A program made the translations under genes and the position numbers. A stretch of 64,000 nucleotides of DNA from Haloarchaeobius amylolyticus (GTDB lineage Archaea; Halobacteriota; Halobacteria; Halobacteriales; Natrialbaceae). Location of the stretch: assembly GCF_026616195.1 (NCBI RefSeq), contig NZ_JANHDH010000002.1, positions 744,001 to 808,000 on the forward strand. The letters run 5' to 3'. How positions within the stretch are numbered: position 1 is the first letter of the stretch; each line of letters begins with the position of its first letter. The notes below the pieces were generated by a model. That model did not search any database, was not told the DNA's origin, and saw only the letters and a list, made by a program, of their open reading frames with translations. Below are positions 32,629-42,063 of the stretch, piece after piece.

Positions 32629-33219
32629 ATGCCGCCTGCCCGCTACAACGCCAGAGAGGTCGCCAGACGCGTCGGCCGACTCACCGACGAGTACGACGAG
32701 GTGACGGTCGTCACGGAGCGCGAGGAACCGGACCGGGAGTTCGCCGAGTTGCGCCGCCACGCCGAGGACGGCTACATCGGGGGCGCCTACTGCTGGACCA
32801 CCCGCCACGACGAGCGTGGCAGCGAGTGCCGCGACGCCGACACCGGTGACGACCGTCGTCGCGTCCTCCTCGGGATGGGCCGCGACCGCGATAGCTGGTG
32901 CCCGCCAGGGGGCGGGCTGGAGGGCTACGACCCCGCCGACCCGGGCAGCGGCGAGACGTTCGAGGAGACCGCGATCCGCCGGGTCCGCGAGGAGACCGGC
33001 ATCGAGTGTCGGCTCACCGAGTGCGTCTTCGTCCACTGGGCGGTCGTGGAGGACCCCAGCAGCGAGGACGAGGTCCACATGGCCTACGTCGTCTTCGACG
33101 CGACCTACCGCGACGGGAGCGTCGCCATCGAACCCGCAGAACTCAACGGCGCGGCGTGGTTCGCCGACCTGCCGCCGAACCTGCACTACTTCGCGCAGCG
33201 ACGTGCTGCCGGGTGGTAG
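32629..33219 (+). CDS. Nudix hydrolase with expanded Nudix box, copy 1
   Basis: A 196-residue Nudix protein. The catalytic helix ETFEETAIRRVREETGIE carries the REEXGU-type metal-binding core. The loop between GG and GE is expanded: GGGLEGYDPADPGSGE instead of five residues. The N-terminal 65 residues (MPPARYNAREVARRVGRLTD, EDGYIGGAYCW) are specific to this pair. The next gene is a paralogue with the same blocks (EDGYIGGAY, LLGMGR, DPADPGSGET, AYVVF, ELNGAAWF). Two copies lie in tandem, 55 nt apart, so duplication is likely. The substrate is unknown. Confidence 0.82.
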   Translation: MPPARYNAREVARRVGRLTDEYDEVTVVTEREEPDREFAELRRHAEDGYIGGAYCWTTRHDERGSECRDADTGDDRRRVLLGMGRDRDSWCPPGGGLEGYDPADPGSGETFEETAIRRVREETGIECRLTECVFVHWAVVEDPSSEDEVHMAYVVFDATYRDGSVAIEPAELNGAAWFADLPPNLHYFAQRRAAGW

Positions 33220-33274
33220 ACGGTCACGAGAATCAGGTACGCTTTTGTCGGTCGGTCGATTTCTCACGTAGTCC

Positions 33275-33895
33275 ATGCCGCCCACACGTTACAACGCCGA
33301 CGAGGTGACACGCCGCATCGAGCGCCTGCGGGAGGCCTACGAGGTGGTCCGCGTCGAGCGGCGACGCGACGAACCCGTGGAGACGTTCGCCGACCTCCGG
33401 GGGTACGCCGAGGACGGCTACATCGGCGGTGCCTACGTCTGGGTCGTCCGCGAACCCGAGCAGGCCCACGACCTCACCGAGTCGATGCCCGACGACGCCT
33501 TCGGCGACGAGGACCGGGTCCTGCTCGGGATGGGCCGTGGCTCGAACCACTGGGGGCCGGCAGGGGGCGGGCTGGAGGGCTTCGACCCCGCCGACCCGGG
33601 CAGCGGCGAGACCTACGAGGACGCCGCGGTCCGCGAGGTCGCGGAGGAGACCGGCGTCGAGTGCGAGGTCCACGGCCCGGTGACGGTCGACCGCCTCGTC
33701 GTCGAGGACCCCGACGGCGCGGACGAGGTCCACCTCGCCTACGTCGTCTTCGGCGGCCGGTACGCCGGCGGGAGCATCGACGTCCAGCCCGGCGAGCTCA
33801 ACGGCGCGGCCTGGTTCTCCGAGCTGCCGAGCGAACTTCATCCGAACCTCGACTTCTGGCCCGAGTACTGGGCCGACAGGGGTGAGGACGCGTGA
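33275..33895 (+). CDS. Nudix hydrolase with expanded Nudix box, copy 2
   Basis: A 206-residue paralogue of the preceding gene, starting MPPTRYNADEVTRRIERLRE. It keeps EDGYIGGAYVW, LLGMGRGSNHWGP and the Nudix helix ETYEDAAVREVAEETGVE with the same long GGGLEGFDPADPGSGE loop. It differs in the middle (EPEQAHDLTESMPDD) and has a longer C-terminus with a Trp pair (LDFWPEYWADRGEDA). A TATA-like stretch (GCTTTTGTC, about 33241-33249) could drive it. Its stop overlaps the GTG start of the third Nudix gene. Confidence 0.82.
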   Translation: MPPTRYNADEVTRRIERLREAYEVVRVERRRDEPVETFADLRGYAEDGYIGGAYVWVVREPEQAHDLTESMPDDAFGDEDRVLLGMGRGSNHWGPAGGGLEGFDPADPGSGETYEDAAVREVAEETGVECEVHGPVTVDRLVVEDPDGADEVHLAYVVFGGRYAGGSIDVQPGELNGAAWFSELPSELHPNLDFWPEYWADRGEDA

Positions 33896-34383
33896 CGACG
33901 CTCACGCACGACATCGGGGACCGGCCGGTCCACGAGGAGACGATCCAGGTCGATGCCGACCGCTTCGCCTCGTTCCGTGCCGAGGCCGACCGCGGCGTCC
34001 TCGGGGGCGGTCGCGTGCTGGTCGAGAGCGAGGCCGGCCTGCTCTTCTGCCGGGTGAAGGACGACTTCGACGGCTGGGACGTGGTCGGTGGCAGCTGCGA
34101 GCCGGCGGACGCCTCCCTCGCAGCGACGGCCCGCCGCGAGGCCCGGGAGGAGGTCGGCCTCGCCGTCGACATCACGGCCCTGCTCGCGGTGAACCGGTTC
34201 TCGTTCGCCCACGACGGCGCGGCGGTGACTGGAGACTGGGCCATCTTCGCCGGCGAGAGCGCGGCGACGGGGCTCGACGTGCAGACCGACGAACTCCACG
34301 AGGCGGGCTGGTTCGACAGCCCGCCCGAGAACGTGACCCGATACCTCGGCCCGGCGCTCGAGCAGTTCGCCCGCCTCGGCTGA
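33892..34383 (+). CDS. Nudix-fold protein with degenerate Nudix box
   Basis: A 163-residue protein starting GTG (MTTLTHDIGDRPVHEE); its GTGA overlaps the previous stop, so it is coupled to copy 2. The catalytic helix ends RREAREEVGLAV, normal for Nudix enzymes. The first half of the box reads GGSCEPADASLAATA, with Asp where Glu is usual and one extra residue. It is more distant from the two upstream genes than they are from each other. It may be an active enzyme or a Nudix-derived sensor. It is convergent with the epimerase gene, with adjacent stop codons. Confidence 0.78.
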   Translation: MTTLTHDIGDRPVHEETIQVDADRFASFRAEADRGVLGGGRVLVESEAGLLFCRVKDDFDGWDVVGGSCEPADASLAATARREAREEVGLAVDITALLAVNRFSFAHDGAAVTGDWAIFAGESAATGLDVQTDELHEAGWFDSPPENVTRYLGPALEQFARLG

Positions 34384-34770
34384 TCAGTGCTGGACGAACT
34401 CCAGCAGGACGCCGCCGGTGTCCTTCGGGTGCATGAAGGCCACGTCGTGGCCCCACGCACCGGTCCGGGGCTCCTCGTCGATGAGGCGGACGCCGTGGTC
34501 GCGGGCCGTCTCGATGGCGGCCTCGATGTCGTCGGTCGCCACCGCGAGGTGGTGGATACCGGCCCCGCGGTTGTTGAGGTAGCGGGCGATGGTCCCCTCG
34601 TCCTCGATGGGTTCGAGCAGTTCGAAGTACCCGTTCCCGCAGTCGAGGAAGACGACGCGCATCCCGTCGAACTCCTCCTCGTGTGCCACCGCGAAGCCGA
34701 ACAGGTCGGTGTACAGCTCGGCCATCGAGGCGGCGTCGTCGGTCGCGACGCCGGCGTGGTCGAAGTGCAT
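34384..34770 (-). CDS. mce: Methylmalonyl-CoA epimerase
   Basis: A 128-residue VOC protein matching methylmalonyl-CoA epimerases, which interconvert the two methylmalonyl-CoA epimers for the mutase. Landmarks: FDHAGVATDD at the N-terminus with the metal-ligand His, GYFELLEPIEDEGTIARYL, AGIHHLAVATDDIEAAI with the second His, and GHDVAFMHPKDTGGVLLEFV at the end with the ligand Glu. The mutase large subunit lies 2.7 kb further on, on the same strand. ATG 34770 (MHFDHAGV) is the usual start. Confidence 0.9.
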   Translation of the reverse strand: MHFDHAGVATDDAASMAELYTDLFGFAVAHEEEFDGMRVVFLDCGNGYFELLEPIEDEGTIARYLNNRGAGIHHLAVATDDIEAAIETARDHGVRLIDEEPRTGAWGHDVAFMHPKDTGGVLLEFVQH

Positions 34771-34881
34771 ACCCTGGATGTCGACTGGCAGCCACAAGAA
34801 GGTATAGAATCCGGGTGGGCAAGGTGAAACGGCTCTCTCAGCCTGACGAACTGTTTAGGGGCCGGTGGGGCAAGTGAGGGT

Positions 34882-35856
34882 ATGAAGCGACGAGCCCTCC
34901 TCACGAGTCTCGCCGGCGGCATCGGCGCGCTCGCCGGCTGTCTCGACGAGAGCGGTGTCGGCGGCCCGGGCGGGACCGATACCACGACGCGGGACACGAC
35001 CCGCCGCACGACGACCGAGCCGACCACCGACGACCCGGCCACCACCGACGACAGGACCACCACAGACGACGACGAGACCACGACCGAGGGTTCCGACCGG
35101 TTCGAGTGGGACCCGGCTTCCGAGGAACCCTTCGCCGAGTCCGCCATCGGCGACCGCGACTCGGTCGCGTTCCCGGACAACAACCGGCCGGCCCACGTCC
35201 GCGTGTGGAACATGGCCGACGAGGCCCGCGACCTGCGCCTGACGGTCGCGGACGGGCTGACAGACGAACTGGACGGGCCGGGCAGCGTCACCTTCCCGGC
35301 CGACGAGTGGTACGAACTCACCCTCCAGGTGCCGACCCTGTACACGGTGACGCTACTCGACGGAGACGAGACGCTCCAGACCCTGGAGTTCGACCACGGC
35401 GACTTCGACTGCAACTCGGGCGCCCACATGGTCGGCGTCGAGGCCGACGGGACGACCCACGTCACCGCATTCTCGACCGCGGTCGGCTGTCCCGCGCCCG
35501 AGATCACGGCCACCTCGCTGGGCGCCGGCGAAGGGGACTGTGCGTCGCGCGATACGTCGACTGCGACCGTCTCCTTCACCGACGACGGCGTCGACATTGA
35601 GGGGACGCTCGTCACCGGCGACCCGTGCTACGAGGTGTCCGTCGGCGACATCGGCTACAACCCGAAGACCGACGAGCTGCGGGTGACCCTCACGACCCAG
35701 CCGGGCGACGGCTCCTGCATGAACTGCGTCGGGGCGGTCCCCTTCCAGGCCAGTGCCGGCCTGAAGCACGACCTGCCGGCCCACGTCGTGGTCCGCCACC
35801 AGAGCAACGGGGAGACGACGACGGTGGCCGAGGCGATGCGGAACGCCGACGCCTGA
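34882..35856 (+). CDS. Secreted cysteine-rich lipoprotein, paralogue B
   Basis: A 324-residue exported lipoprotein. The signal MKRRALLTSLAGGIGALAGC combines a twin-arginine motif with a lipobox Cys at residue 20. A low-complexity Thr/Asp linker (residues about 30-75) follows, then a domain related to the protein at 30176-31075: PAHVRVWNMADEARDLRL, FDCNSGAHMVGVEADG, VGCPAPEITAT, GDPCYEVSVGD, CMNCVGAVPFQ. The C-CxxC pattern is kept in both. Function unknown; it should be anchored outside the membrane. Monocistronic, divergent from mce. Confidence 0.77.
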   Translation: MKRRALLTSLAGGIGALAGCLDESGVGGPGGTDTTTRDTTRRTTTEPTTDDPATTDDRTTTDDDETTTEGSDRFEWDPASEEPFAESAIGDRDSVAFPDNNRPAHVRVWNMADEARDLRLTVADGLTDELDGPGSVTFPADEWYELTLQVPTLYTVTLLDGDETLQTLEFDHGDFDCNSGAHMVGVEADGTTHVTAFSTAVGCPAPEITATSLGAGEGDCASRDTSTATVSFTDDGVDIEGTLVTGDPCYEVSVGDIGYNPKTDELRVTLTTQPGDGSCMNCVGAVPFQASAGLKHDLPAHVVVRHQSNGETTTVAEAMRNADA

Positions 35857-35963
35857 CCGGGGTTTCCCGCCTCCTTCCTCTCGTCCGTGACCGAATCCGC
35901 CCGATTCCCGCCCGGCGAGAACAGTCTTGTGTATTTATGCCACTAGCGAACAACACTAGTACC

Positions 35964-36197
35964 ATGGAACGAAACGTCGGCTCCACGGACCGCATCGTCC
36001 GCCTCGCACTGGGCGCAGTACTCCTCCTCGCGGCCATCGCCATCGGCGCTGGCCTCGTGAGCGTCGGCAGTGGTACCGTCGCCATCGCCGTCCCGCTCGT
36101 GCTGGCCGTGGTCGGCCTCGTGATGCTCGTCACGGGCTACACGCAGTCCTGCCCGGCCTACACCCTCATCGGGATGCGGACCCTCCAGCGCCGGTAA
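35964..36197 (+). CDS. DUF2892-type small membrane protein
   Basis: A 77-residue protein with a polar start (MERNVGSTDRIVRLALG), two helices (AVLLLAAIAIGAGLVSVG and VAIAVPLVLAVVGLVMLVTG) and the C-terminal motif SCPAYTLIGMRT. This is the DUF2892 (YgaP C-terminal-like) pattern, where the Cys of CPxY is conserved. Function unknown. ATG 35964 is the family start; an in-frame ATG at 35940 adds eight residues. No partner gene is adjacent on the same strand. Confidence 0.82.
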   Translation: MERNVGSTDRIVRLALGAVLLLAAIAIGAGLVSVGSGTVAIAVPLVLAVVGLVMLVTGYTQSCPAYTLIGMRTLQRR

Positions 36198-36304
36198 TCC
36201 CCGATACCCCACCGGCTCGATACCTCACCACGTCCTGTTCTCCGACCACGACGAGCAGAAACACACACCTACCCACGCGACACACCACCGTACACGAACC
36301 ACAC

Positions 36305-37411
36305 ATGCACCCCGCCGACCTCCGCGACGACATGCCCGTTCTGGACCGAACCATCTACCTGAACACCGGCGCGAGCGGCCCGAGTCCCCGCCGCGTCACC
36401 GACGCGGTCGAGTCGTGGTACGAGTTCCACGAGTTCGAGGCCCCGGCCGGCGAGGGGATGTACATGCCGGCCTTCGACCTGTTCGACGACGTTCGCGAGA
36501 CCGTCGCCGGCCACGTCGGCGCCCGGTCACAGGAGATCGCCCTCACGGGGAGCACGACAGACGGCATCAGCCGACTCCCCCTCGCGATGGACTGGGACTC
36601 GGACGACGTAATCGTACGAACCGACGCCGAGCACGCCGCGGGCATCCTGCCCTGGCGCCGCCTCCGCGACGAGTACGGCGTGGAGGTGCGCGTGGTCGAG
36701 ACAGACGACGGCCGCATCCCCCGCGACGCGTGGAAGGAAGCCGTCGAGGGTGCCACGCTCGCCACCTTCTCCTCCATCTGCTGGACCTCCGGCGCGCTCG
36801 CGCCGGTGAGCGACCTCGTCGACGTCGCGCACGACGCCGGCGCCCGCGTCCTCGTGGACGCGGTCCAGTCGACCGGCCAGCACGCCTTCGACGTCCACGA
36901 GTGGGGCGCCGACGCGGTCGCCGGGTCGGCCCACAAGTGGCTGCTCGGGCCGTGGGGCGCGGGCTACCTCTTCGTCGAGCAGGACTTCGCGGAGACGCTC
37001 GAACCGGCCCAGCTGGGCTACCGGAACCTCGAGGACCCCTACGCCGACCCCTACGAGTACGCGCCGGGGGCGAAGCGCTTCGAGTTCGGGACGGTCGCGC
37101 CGGCCCCCTACGCCGGCCTGCAGGAGGCCATCGAGATGATGGAGGACATCGGCATGGCCACCATCGAGGACCACATCGCCGACCTCACGGACTACTTCAA
37201 GGGGGAACTCGGCGAGGACCGCCTCGTCTCGCCCCGCGAGTACCACTCCGGGCTGGTGTCGTTCTCGGACCCCGACCCCGAGGCGGTGGTCGAGCAGGCG
37301 GCCGAACAGGGCATCAAGATCCGGTCCATCCCGACCGCGAACGTCGTCCGGGCGTCGCTGCACGTCTTCAACACGCGTGACGACGTGGACGCGCTGCTGG
37401 ACGCGCTCTGA
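36305..37411 (+). CDS. Class V aminotransferase-fold PLP enzyme
   Basis: A 368-residue PLP enzyme of the cysteine desulfurase/isopenicillin-N epimerase-like group. The cofactor Lys is in AVAGSAHKWLLGPWGAGYLF, the Asp that contacts the pyridine in VLVDAVQSTGQH, and the phosphate-binding segment near ALTGSTTDGISRLPLAM. The N-terminus (YLNTGASGPSPRRV) matches this group. No conserved desulfurase Cys loop is visible, so the reaction is uncertain. It is convergent with the mutase gene, 24 nt apart. Confidence 0.85.
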   Translation: MHPADLRDDMPVLDRTIYLNTGASGPSPRRVTDAVESWYEFHEFEAPAGEGMYMPAFDLFDDVRETVAGHVGARSQEIALTGSTTDGISRLPLAMDWDSDDVIVRTDAEHAAGILPWRRLRDEYGVEVRVVETDDGRIPRDAWKEAVEGATLATFSSICWTSGALAPVSDLVDVAHDAGARVLVDAVQSTGQHAFDVHEWGADAVAGSAHKWLLGPWGAGYLFVEQDFAETLEPAQLGYRNLEDPYADPYEYAPGAKRFEFGTVAPAPYAGLQEAIEMMEDIGMATIEDHIADLTDYFKGELGEDRLVSPREYHSGLVSFSDPDPEAVVEQAAEQGIKIRSIPTANVVRASLHVFNTRDDVDALLDAL

Positions 37412-37435
37412 AGACCGAAACGTAGACGCTCCTCC

Positions 37436-39118
<1,683 letters not shown>

Positions 39119-39192
39119 ACGGGAACCGAGGGCCACCCCGGCCTTAACTGTTCACGAACGACCGTGATACCGCGCCGCGTTCACACGAGCGT

Positions 39193-39486
39193 TCAGACCT
39201 CGTCGTCTGGGTCGTGGGTCGCCGCCATGCGCTGGGCCTCGGTCGCGTACTGCTCGCGTTCCTCGGGGTCGTCGACCGGCCCGTAGCTGTCGGCAGGCAC
39301 GTCGAGGGCCGCCTTCGTCACGCGGTGGTCGCCGGTGAAACTGGTCAGGGCGCGCTCGCGCCGGTGGTAGAACCGGCCGTCCTCGGTGGCGTAGACGAGG
39401 ATGACGATGTTCTGTTCGTCGTCGGAGTAGGTTCGTTCGACCAGCCACATCCGCTTCGTGTCCGTCTCGCCGGTCTGTGCTCCCAT
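39193..39486 (-). CDS. Haloarchaeal small protein of unknown function
   Basis: A 97-residue protein (MGAQTGETDTKRMWLVERTY) with a predicted beta-sheet core (NIVILVYATEDGRFYHRRER) and a C-terminal acidic helix (EREQYATEAQRMAATHDPDD). It has no signal, membrane segment or metal motif. It is 73 nt downstream of the mutase start on the same strand and divergent from the membrane protein at 39559. The acidic composition suggests a real gene; no function can be assigned. Confidence 0.65.
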   Translation of the reverse strand: MGAQTGETDTKRMWLVERTYSDDEQNIVILVYATEDGRFYHRRERALTSFTGDHRVTKAALDVPADSYGPVDDPEEREQYATEAQRMAATHDPDDEV

Positions 39487-39558
39487 ACGTGTAGTATCGG
39501 CGTCGAAACCCAAACCGGTACCGGGCACTTTTTGCACGTCCGAACCCGAGCCACGTCC

Positions 39559-39870
39559 ATGGACGCGCCACTGCCGGACGACGAACCAGAGGAGGGCGAC
39601 GCGGGGCAGGCTGGCGCACCGATTCCCGACGACGACGACGAGGTCTCGCGCAAACAGGCGTTCCTGTTCATCCTCCCGTTCCTGTTGCTCGGTCTCGCCG
39701 ACGTTGTCCTGCTACTGGGCTGGGGGCTCGACCCCCTCTGGGGCTTCATGATCCTCCCGCCCATCCTCGCCATCAGTTTCATCGGCTGGATCGCCTTCAA
39801 GTACGGCTTCGTGGGCGACAACAAGCACTACGACTACGCCGAGGACGAGGACGACGTCGCCACCGAATGA
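39559..39870 (+). CDS. Small membrane protein coupled to photolyase-like gene
   Basis: A 103-residue protein with an acidic N-terminal tail (DDEPEEGDAGQAGAPIPDDD), two membrane helices (AFLFILPFLLLGLADVVLLL and FMILPPILAISFIGWIAF) and an acidic C-terminus. Not a family I recognise. Its TGA overlaps the ATG of the photolyase-like gene (ATGA at 39867-39870), so they are co-translated. A TATA-like CACTTTTTGC (about 39527-39536) precedes it. Confidence 0.7.
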   Translation: MDAPLPDDEPEEGDAGQAGAPIPDDDDEVSRKQAFLFILPFLLLGLADVVLLLGWGLDPLWGFMILPPILAISFIGWIAFKYGFVGDNKHYDYAEDEDDVATE

Positions 39871-41369
39871 GCCCGAGCCCCGTCGTCGTCTGGCACCGCG
39901 CCGACCTCCGGGTGGCGGACAACCCCGCCCTCGCGGCCGCGGCCGACGAGGGCGACCCGGTTCCCGTCTTCTGTATCGACCCCCAGTACTTCGGCGACCG
40001 TGGCCTCGCCTGCGACGACCGGTTGCTGTTCCTGCTGGCGGCACTCTCGGACCTCGACGAGCAGTACCGCGAGCTGGGCTCGTCGCTGACGCTGCTGCAC
40101 GGGGACGCGGTCGACCGACTCACGCGCCTCCACGAGTCGCTGGACGCGCCGGTGTACGTGAACCACCACACGAACGCGAGACACGGGCGAGAACGCGACG
40201 AGGCGCTGGCCGACCGCGGGTGGACGCGCTGGTTCGACGCCGACGCCATCCGGCGCGAGGTCCCCGAGCCGCGCGACGGCTGGCAGGCCCACGCCGAAGC
40301 GTACTTCGAGTCGGAGCCGGTGCCGGCACCGGATTCGCTCCCCGCGAACCCGGTCGAGAGCGACGTCACGACGGACGCGGTCCGCGAGGAGTACGACCTC
40401 ACGTCGGAGAAGCGCGACGTGCCCCGGGGCGGCCGGACCGCGGCCCTCCGCCGGCTGCGCCACTTCGCGCGGAACCTCGACCGCTACCCGGCGAGCATCT
40501 CGCCGCCGGCCGCGGCCGAGCAGCACTGCTCGCGGCTCTCGGCGTACCTCACGTTCGGCTGTCTCTCGCCCCGGGAGGTGTACCGCAGGGTGCAGGGCCG
40601 GGGGCAGGGCGAGTCCCTGTTCGAGTCCCGGCTGTTCTGGAACCAGCACTTCCGGCAGAAACTCGAGGACTTCCCGGCCGCGACGGACCGCGCCGTCAAC
40701 CCGGTGTTCCGGGGCCTGAACCGCGACAGCCACGACCCGGACCTGGTCGCGGCCTGGCAGGCGGGCGAGACCGGGTTCCCCATGGTCGACGCGGGCATGC
40801 GGGCGCTGGTCGAGACCGGGTACGTCAACTTCCGGCTGCGGGCGCTGTGTGCCACGTTCTTCAGCTACGTCCTCCGCCAGCCCTGGCAGGTCGGCGCGGA
40901 CTTCATGTACTACCACCTCATCGACGCCGACTCGGGCATCAACTACCAGCAGTGGCAGATGCAGGCCGGGACCGTCGGTGCGCACCCACCGCGCATCTAC
41001 GACCCCGCGAAGCAGGTCCGCGAGCACGACCCCGAGGGCGAGTACGTCCGGCAGTACGTCCCGGAACTCGACCCGGTCCCCGACGAGTACCTCGACCGCC
41101 CGGAACGCATGCCGAAGTCGCTCCAGCAGGAGGTCGGGGTCGTCATCGGCGAGGACTACCCGGCACCCATCGTCGACTACGAGGCGGCCCGCCAGCGGGC
41201 ACTGGACCGGTACAAGCGCCTGCAGCCGCGGGCGGAGGAGGCCCTCTCCGACCCTGGGATTCGGCGACGGGCGTCGCTCTCCCGGCGGCACGGTCGCGAT
41301 GGAGAAGACGGAGGCGCAGGCGAGGAGCAGGCCCGCAGCGAGGACCAGACGAGCCTCGACCAGTTCTGA
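39867..41369 (+). CDS. Photolyase/cryptochrome family protein
   Basis: A 500-residue flavoprotein. The N-terminal alpha/beta domain reads VVVWHRADLRVADNPALAAA and the FAD-binding helical domain covers about 200-470: RLSAYLTFGCLSPREVYRRV, FPMVDAGMRALVETGYVNFR, HLIDADSGINYQQWQMQAG. The segment WNQHFRQKLEDFP replaces the WREFY-type helix of CPD photolyases, and WQMQ replaces WQW. This marks a less-studied bacterial/archaeal branch rather than classic CPD photolyase. DNA repair is likely but light signalling cannot be excluded. The C-terminal ~45 residues are a charged disordered tail. Coupled by ATGA to the upstream membrane gene. Confidence 0.85.
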   Translation: MSPSPVVVWHRADLRVADNPALAAAADEGDPVPVFCIDPQYFGDRGLACDDRLLFLLAALSDLDEQYRELGSSLTLLHGDAVDRLTRLHESLDAPVYVNHHTNARHGRERDEALADRGWTRWFDADAIRREVPEPRDGWQAHAEAYFESEPVPAPDSLPANPVESDVTTDAVREEYDLTSEKRDVPRGGRTAALRRLRHFARNLDRYPASISPPAAAEQHCSRLSAYLTFGCLSPREVYRRVQGRGQGESLFESRLFWNQHFRQKLEDFPAATDRAVNPVFRGLNRDSHDPDLVAAWQAGETGFPMVDAGMRALVETGYVNFRLRALCATFFSYVLRQPWQVGADFMYYHLIDADSGINYQQWQMQAGTVGAHPPRIYDPAKQVREHDPEGEYVRQYVPELDPVPDEYLDRPERMPKSLQQEVGVVIGEDYPAPIVDYEAARQRALDRYKRLQPRAEEALSDPGIRRRASLSRRHGRDGEDGGAGEEQARSEDQTSLDQF

Positions 41370-41990
41370 CTAGCTGCCGGTGTCGTACTTGTAGGTCGCC
41401 TTCTCGCTGTCGATGCCGAAGTCCTCGGGCGACACCTCGTCGGGGACGACCTCGGCCTTCGCGGCCTGTTTGAACCGCTCGCGCAGGCGGTCGGGCATCC
41501 GGAACTGGCCCACGCGCAACTTCATCGGTTTGGCCTTCGGCGCGGTCTCCTCACGCTTCTCGGAGAGGCGCTCCTGGAGTACCGGCGGCAGGTCGTCCTC
41601 GCTGATGGCGGTGAAGCCGAACTGGGCGAGGTAGCCGCCGCGGTCGGTCAGCGCGTACACCGTCTCGAAGCCCTTGTCGCGGGCGTACTCGATGAGGCGC
41701 TCGACGACGTGGGCGCCGACGCCCTGCTCGCGCCAGCTCTCCAGGACACCGATACTGGTCAGTTCGCAGACGTCCTCGGCGACCTCGACCTCCCGGCGGC
41801 CGCTCTGTTTCCGGTCGCCCTCGTCGGTCGCGTGGAGGCGGATACGGCCGAAGCCGGCCTTCGAACTCGAGTCCTCGTCCACGGCGATGACGTAATCGCG
41901 GGACCGGAACGCTGTGTCGTCGAGACCCATCTCCTCGATTCGGTCGAGCAACCAGACCTCGTCCCTGTTCTTCGCGTCCCGGACGTACAT
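41370..41990 (-). CDS. GNAT family N-acetyltransferase
   Basis: A 206-residue acetyltransferase. The acetyl-CoA loop lies in LTSIGVLESWREQGVGAHVV (R/Q-x-x-G-x-G/A), followed by ERLIEYARDKGFETVYALTD and YLAQFGFTAIS, the standard GNAT motif A and B layout. A C-terminal extension of about 65 residues (PKAKPMKLRVGQFRMPDRLR, FKQAAKAEVVPDEV) is unusual. The substrate is unknown. ATG 41990 (MYVRDAKNRDEVW) is chosen; ATG 42017 would add nine residues. It is convergent with the photolyase-like gene. Confidence 0.83.
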   Translation of the reverse strand: MYVRDAKNRDEVWLLDRIEEMGLDDTAFRSRDYVIAVDEDSSSKAGFGRIRLHATDEGDRKQSGRREVEVAEDVCELTSIGVLESWREQGVGAHVVERLIEYARDKGFETVYALTDRGGYLAQFGFTAISEDDLPPVLQERLSEKREETAPKAKPMKLRVGQFRMPDRLRERFKQAAKAEVVPDEVSPEDFGIDSEKATYKYDTGS

Positions 41991-42063
41991 GGTAACTGGT
42001 AGTTCCCCGAAGGGCATAGGATTTGTCCCCAGCCGGGCGACGATTCGACCCCCGGCGCGCCCG

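Noticed and set aside
36305-37411. Cysteine desulfurase (SufS/NifS) assignment for the class V PLP enzyme
   Set aside because: No catalytic Cys loop is visible and no Fe-S assembly genes are nearby, so I keep the broader family call.
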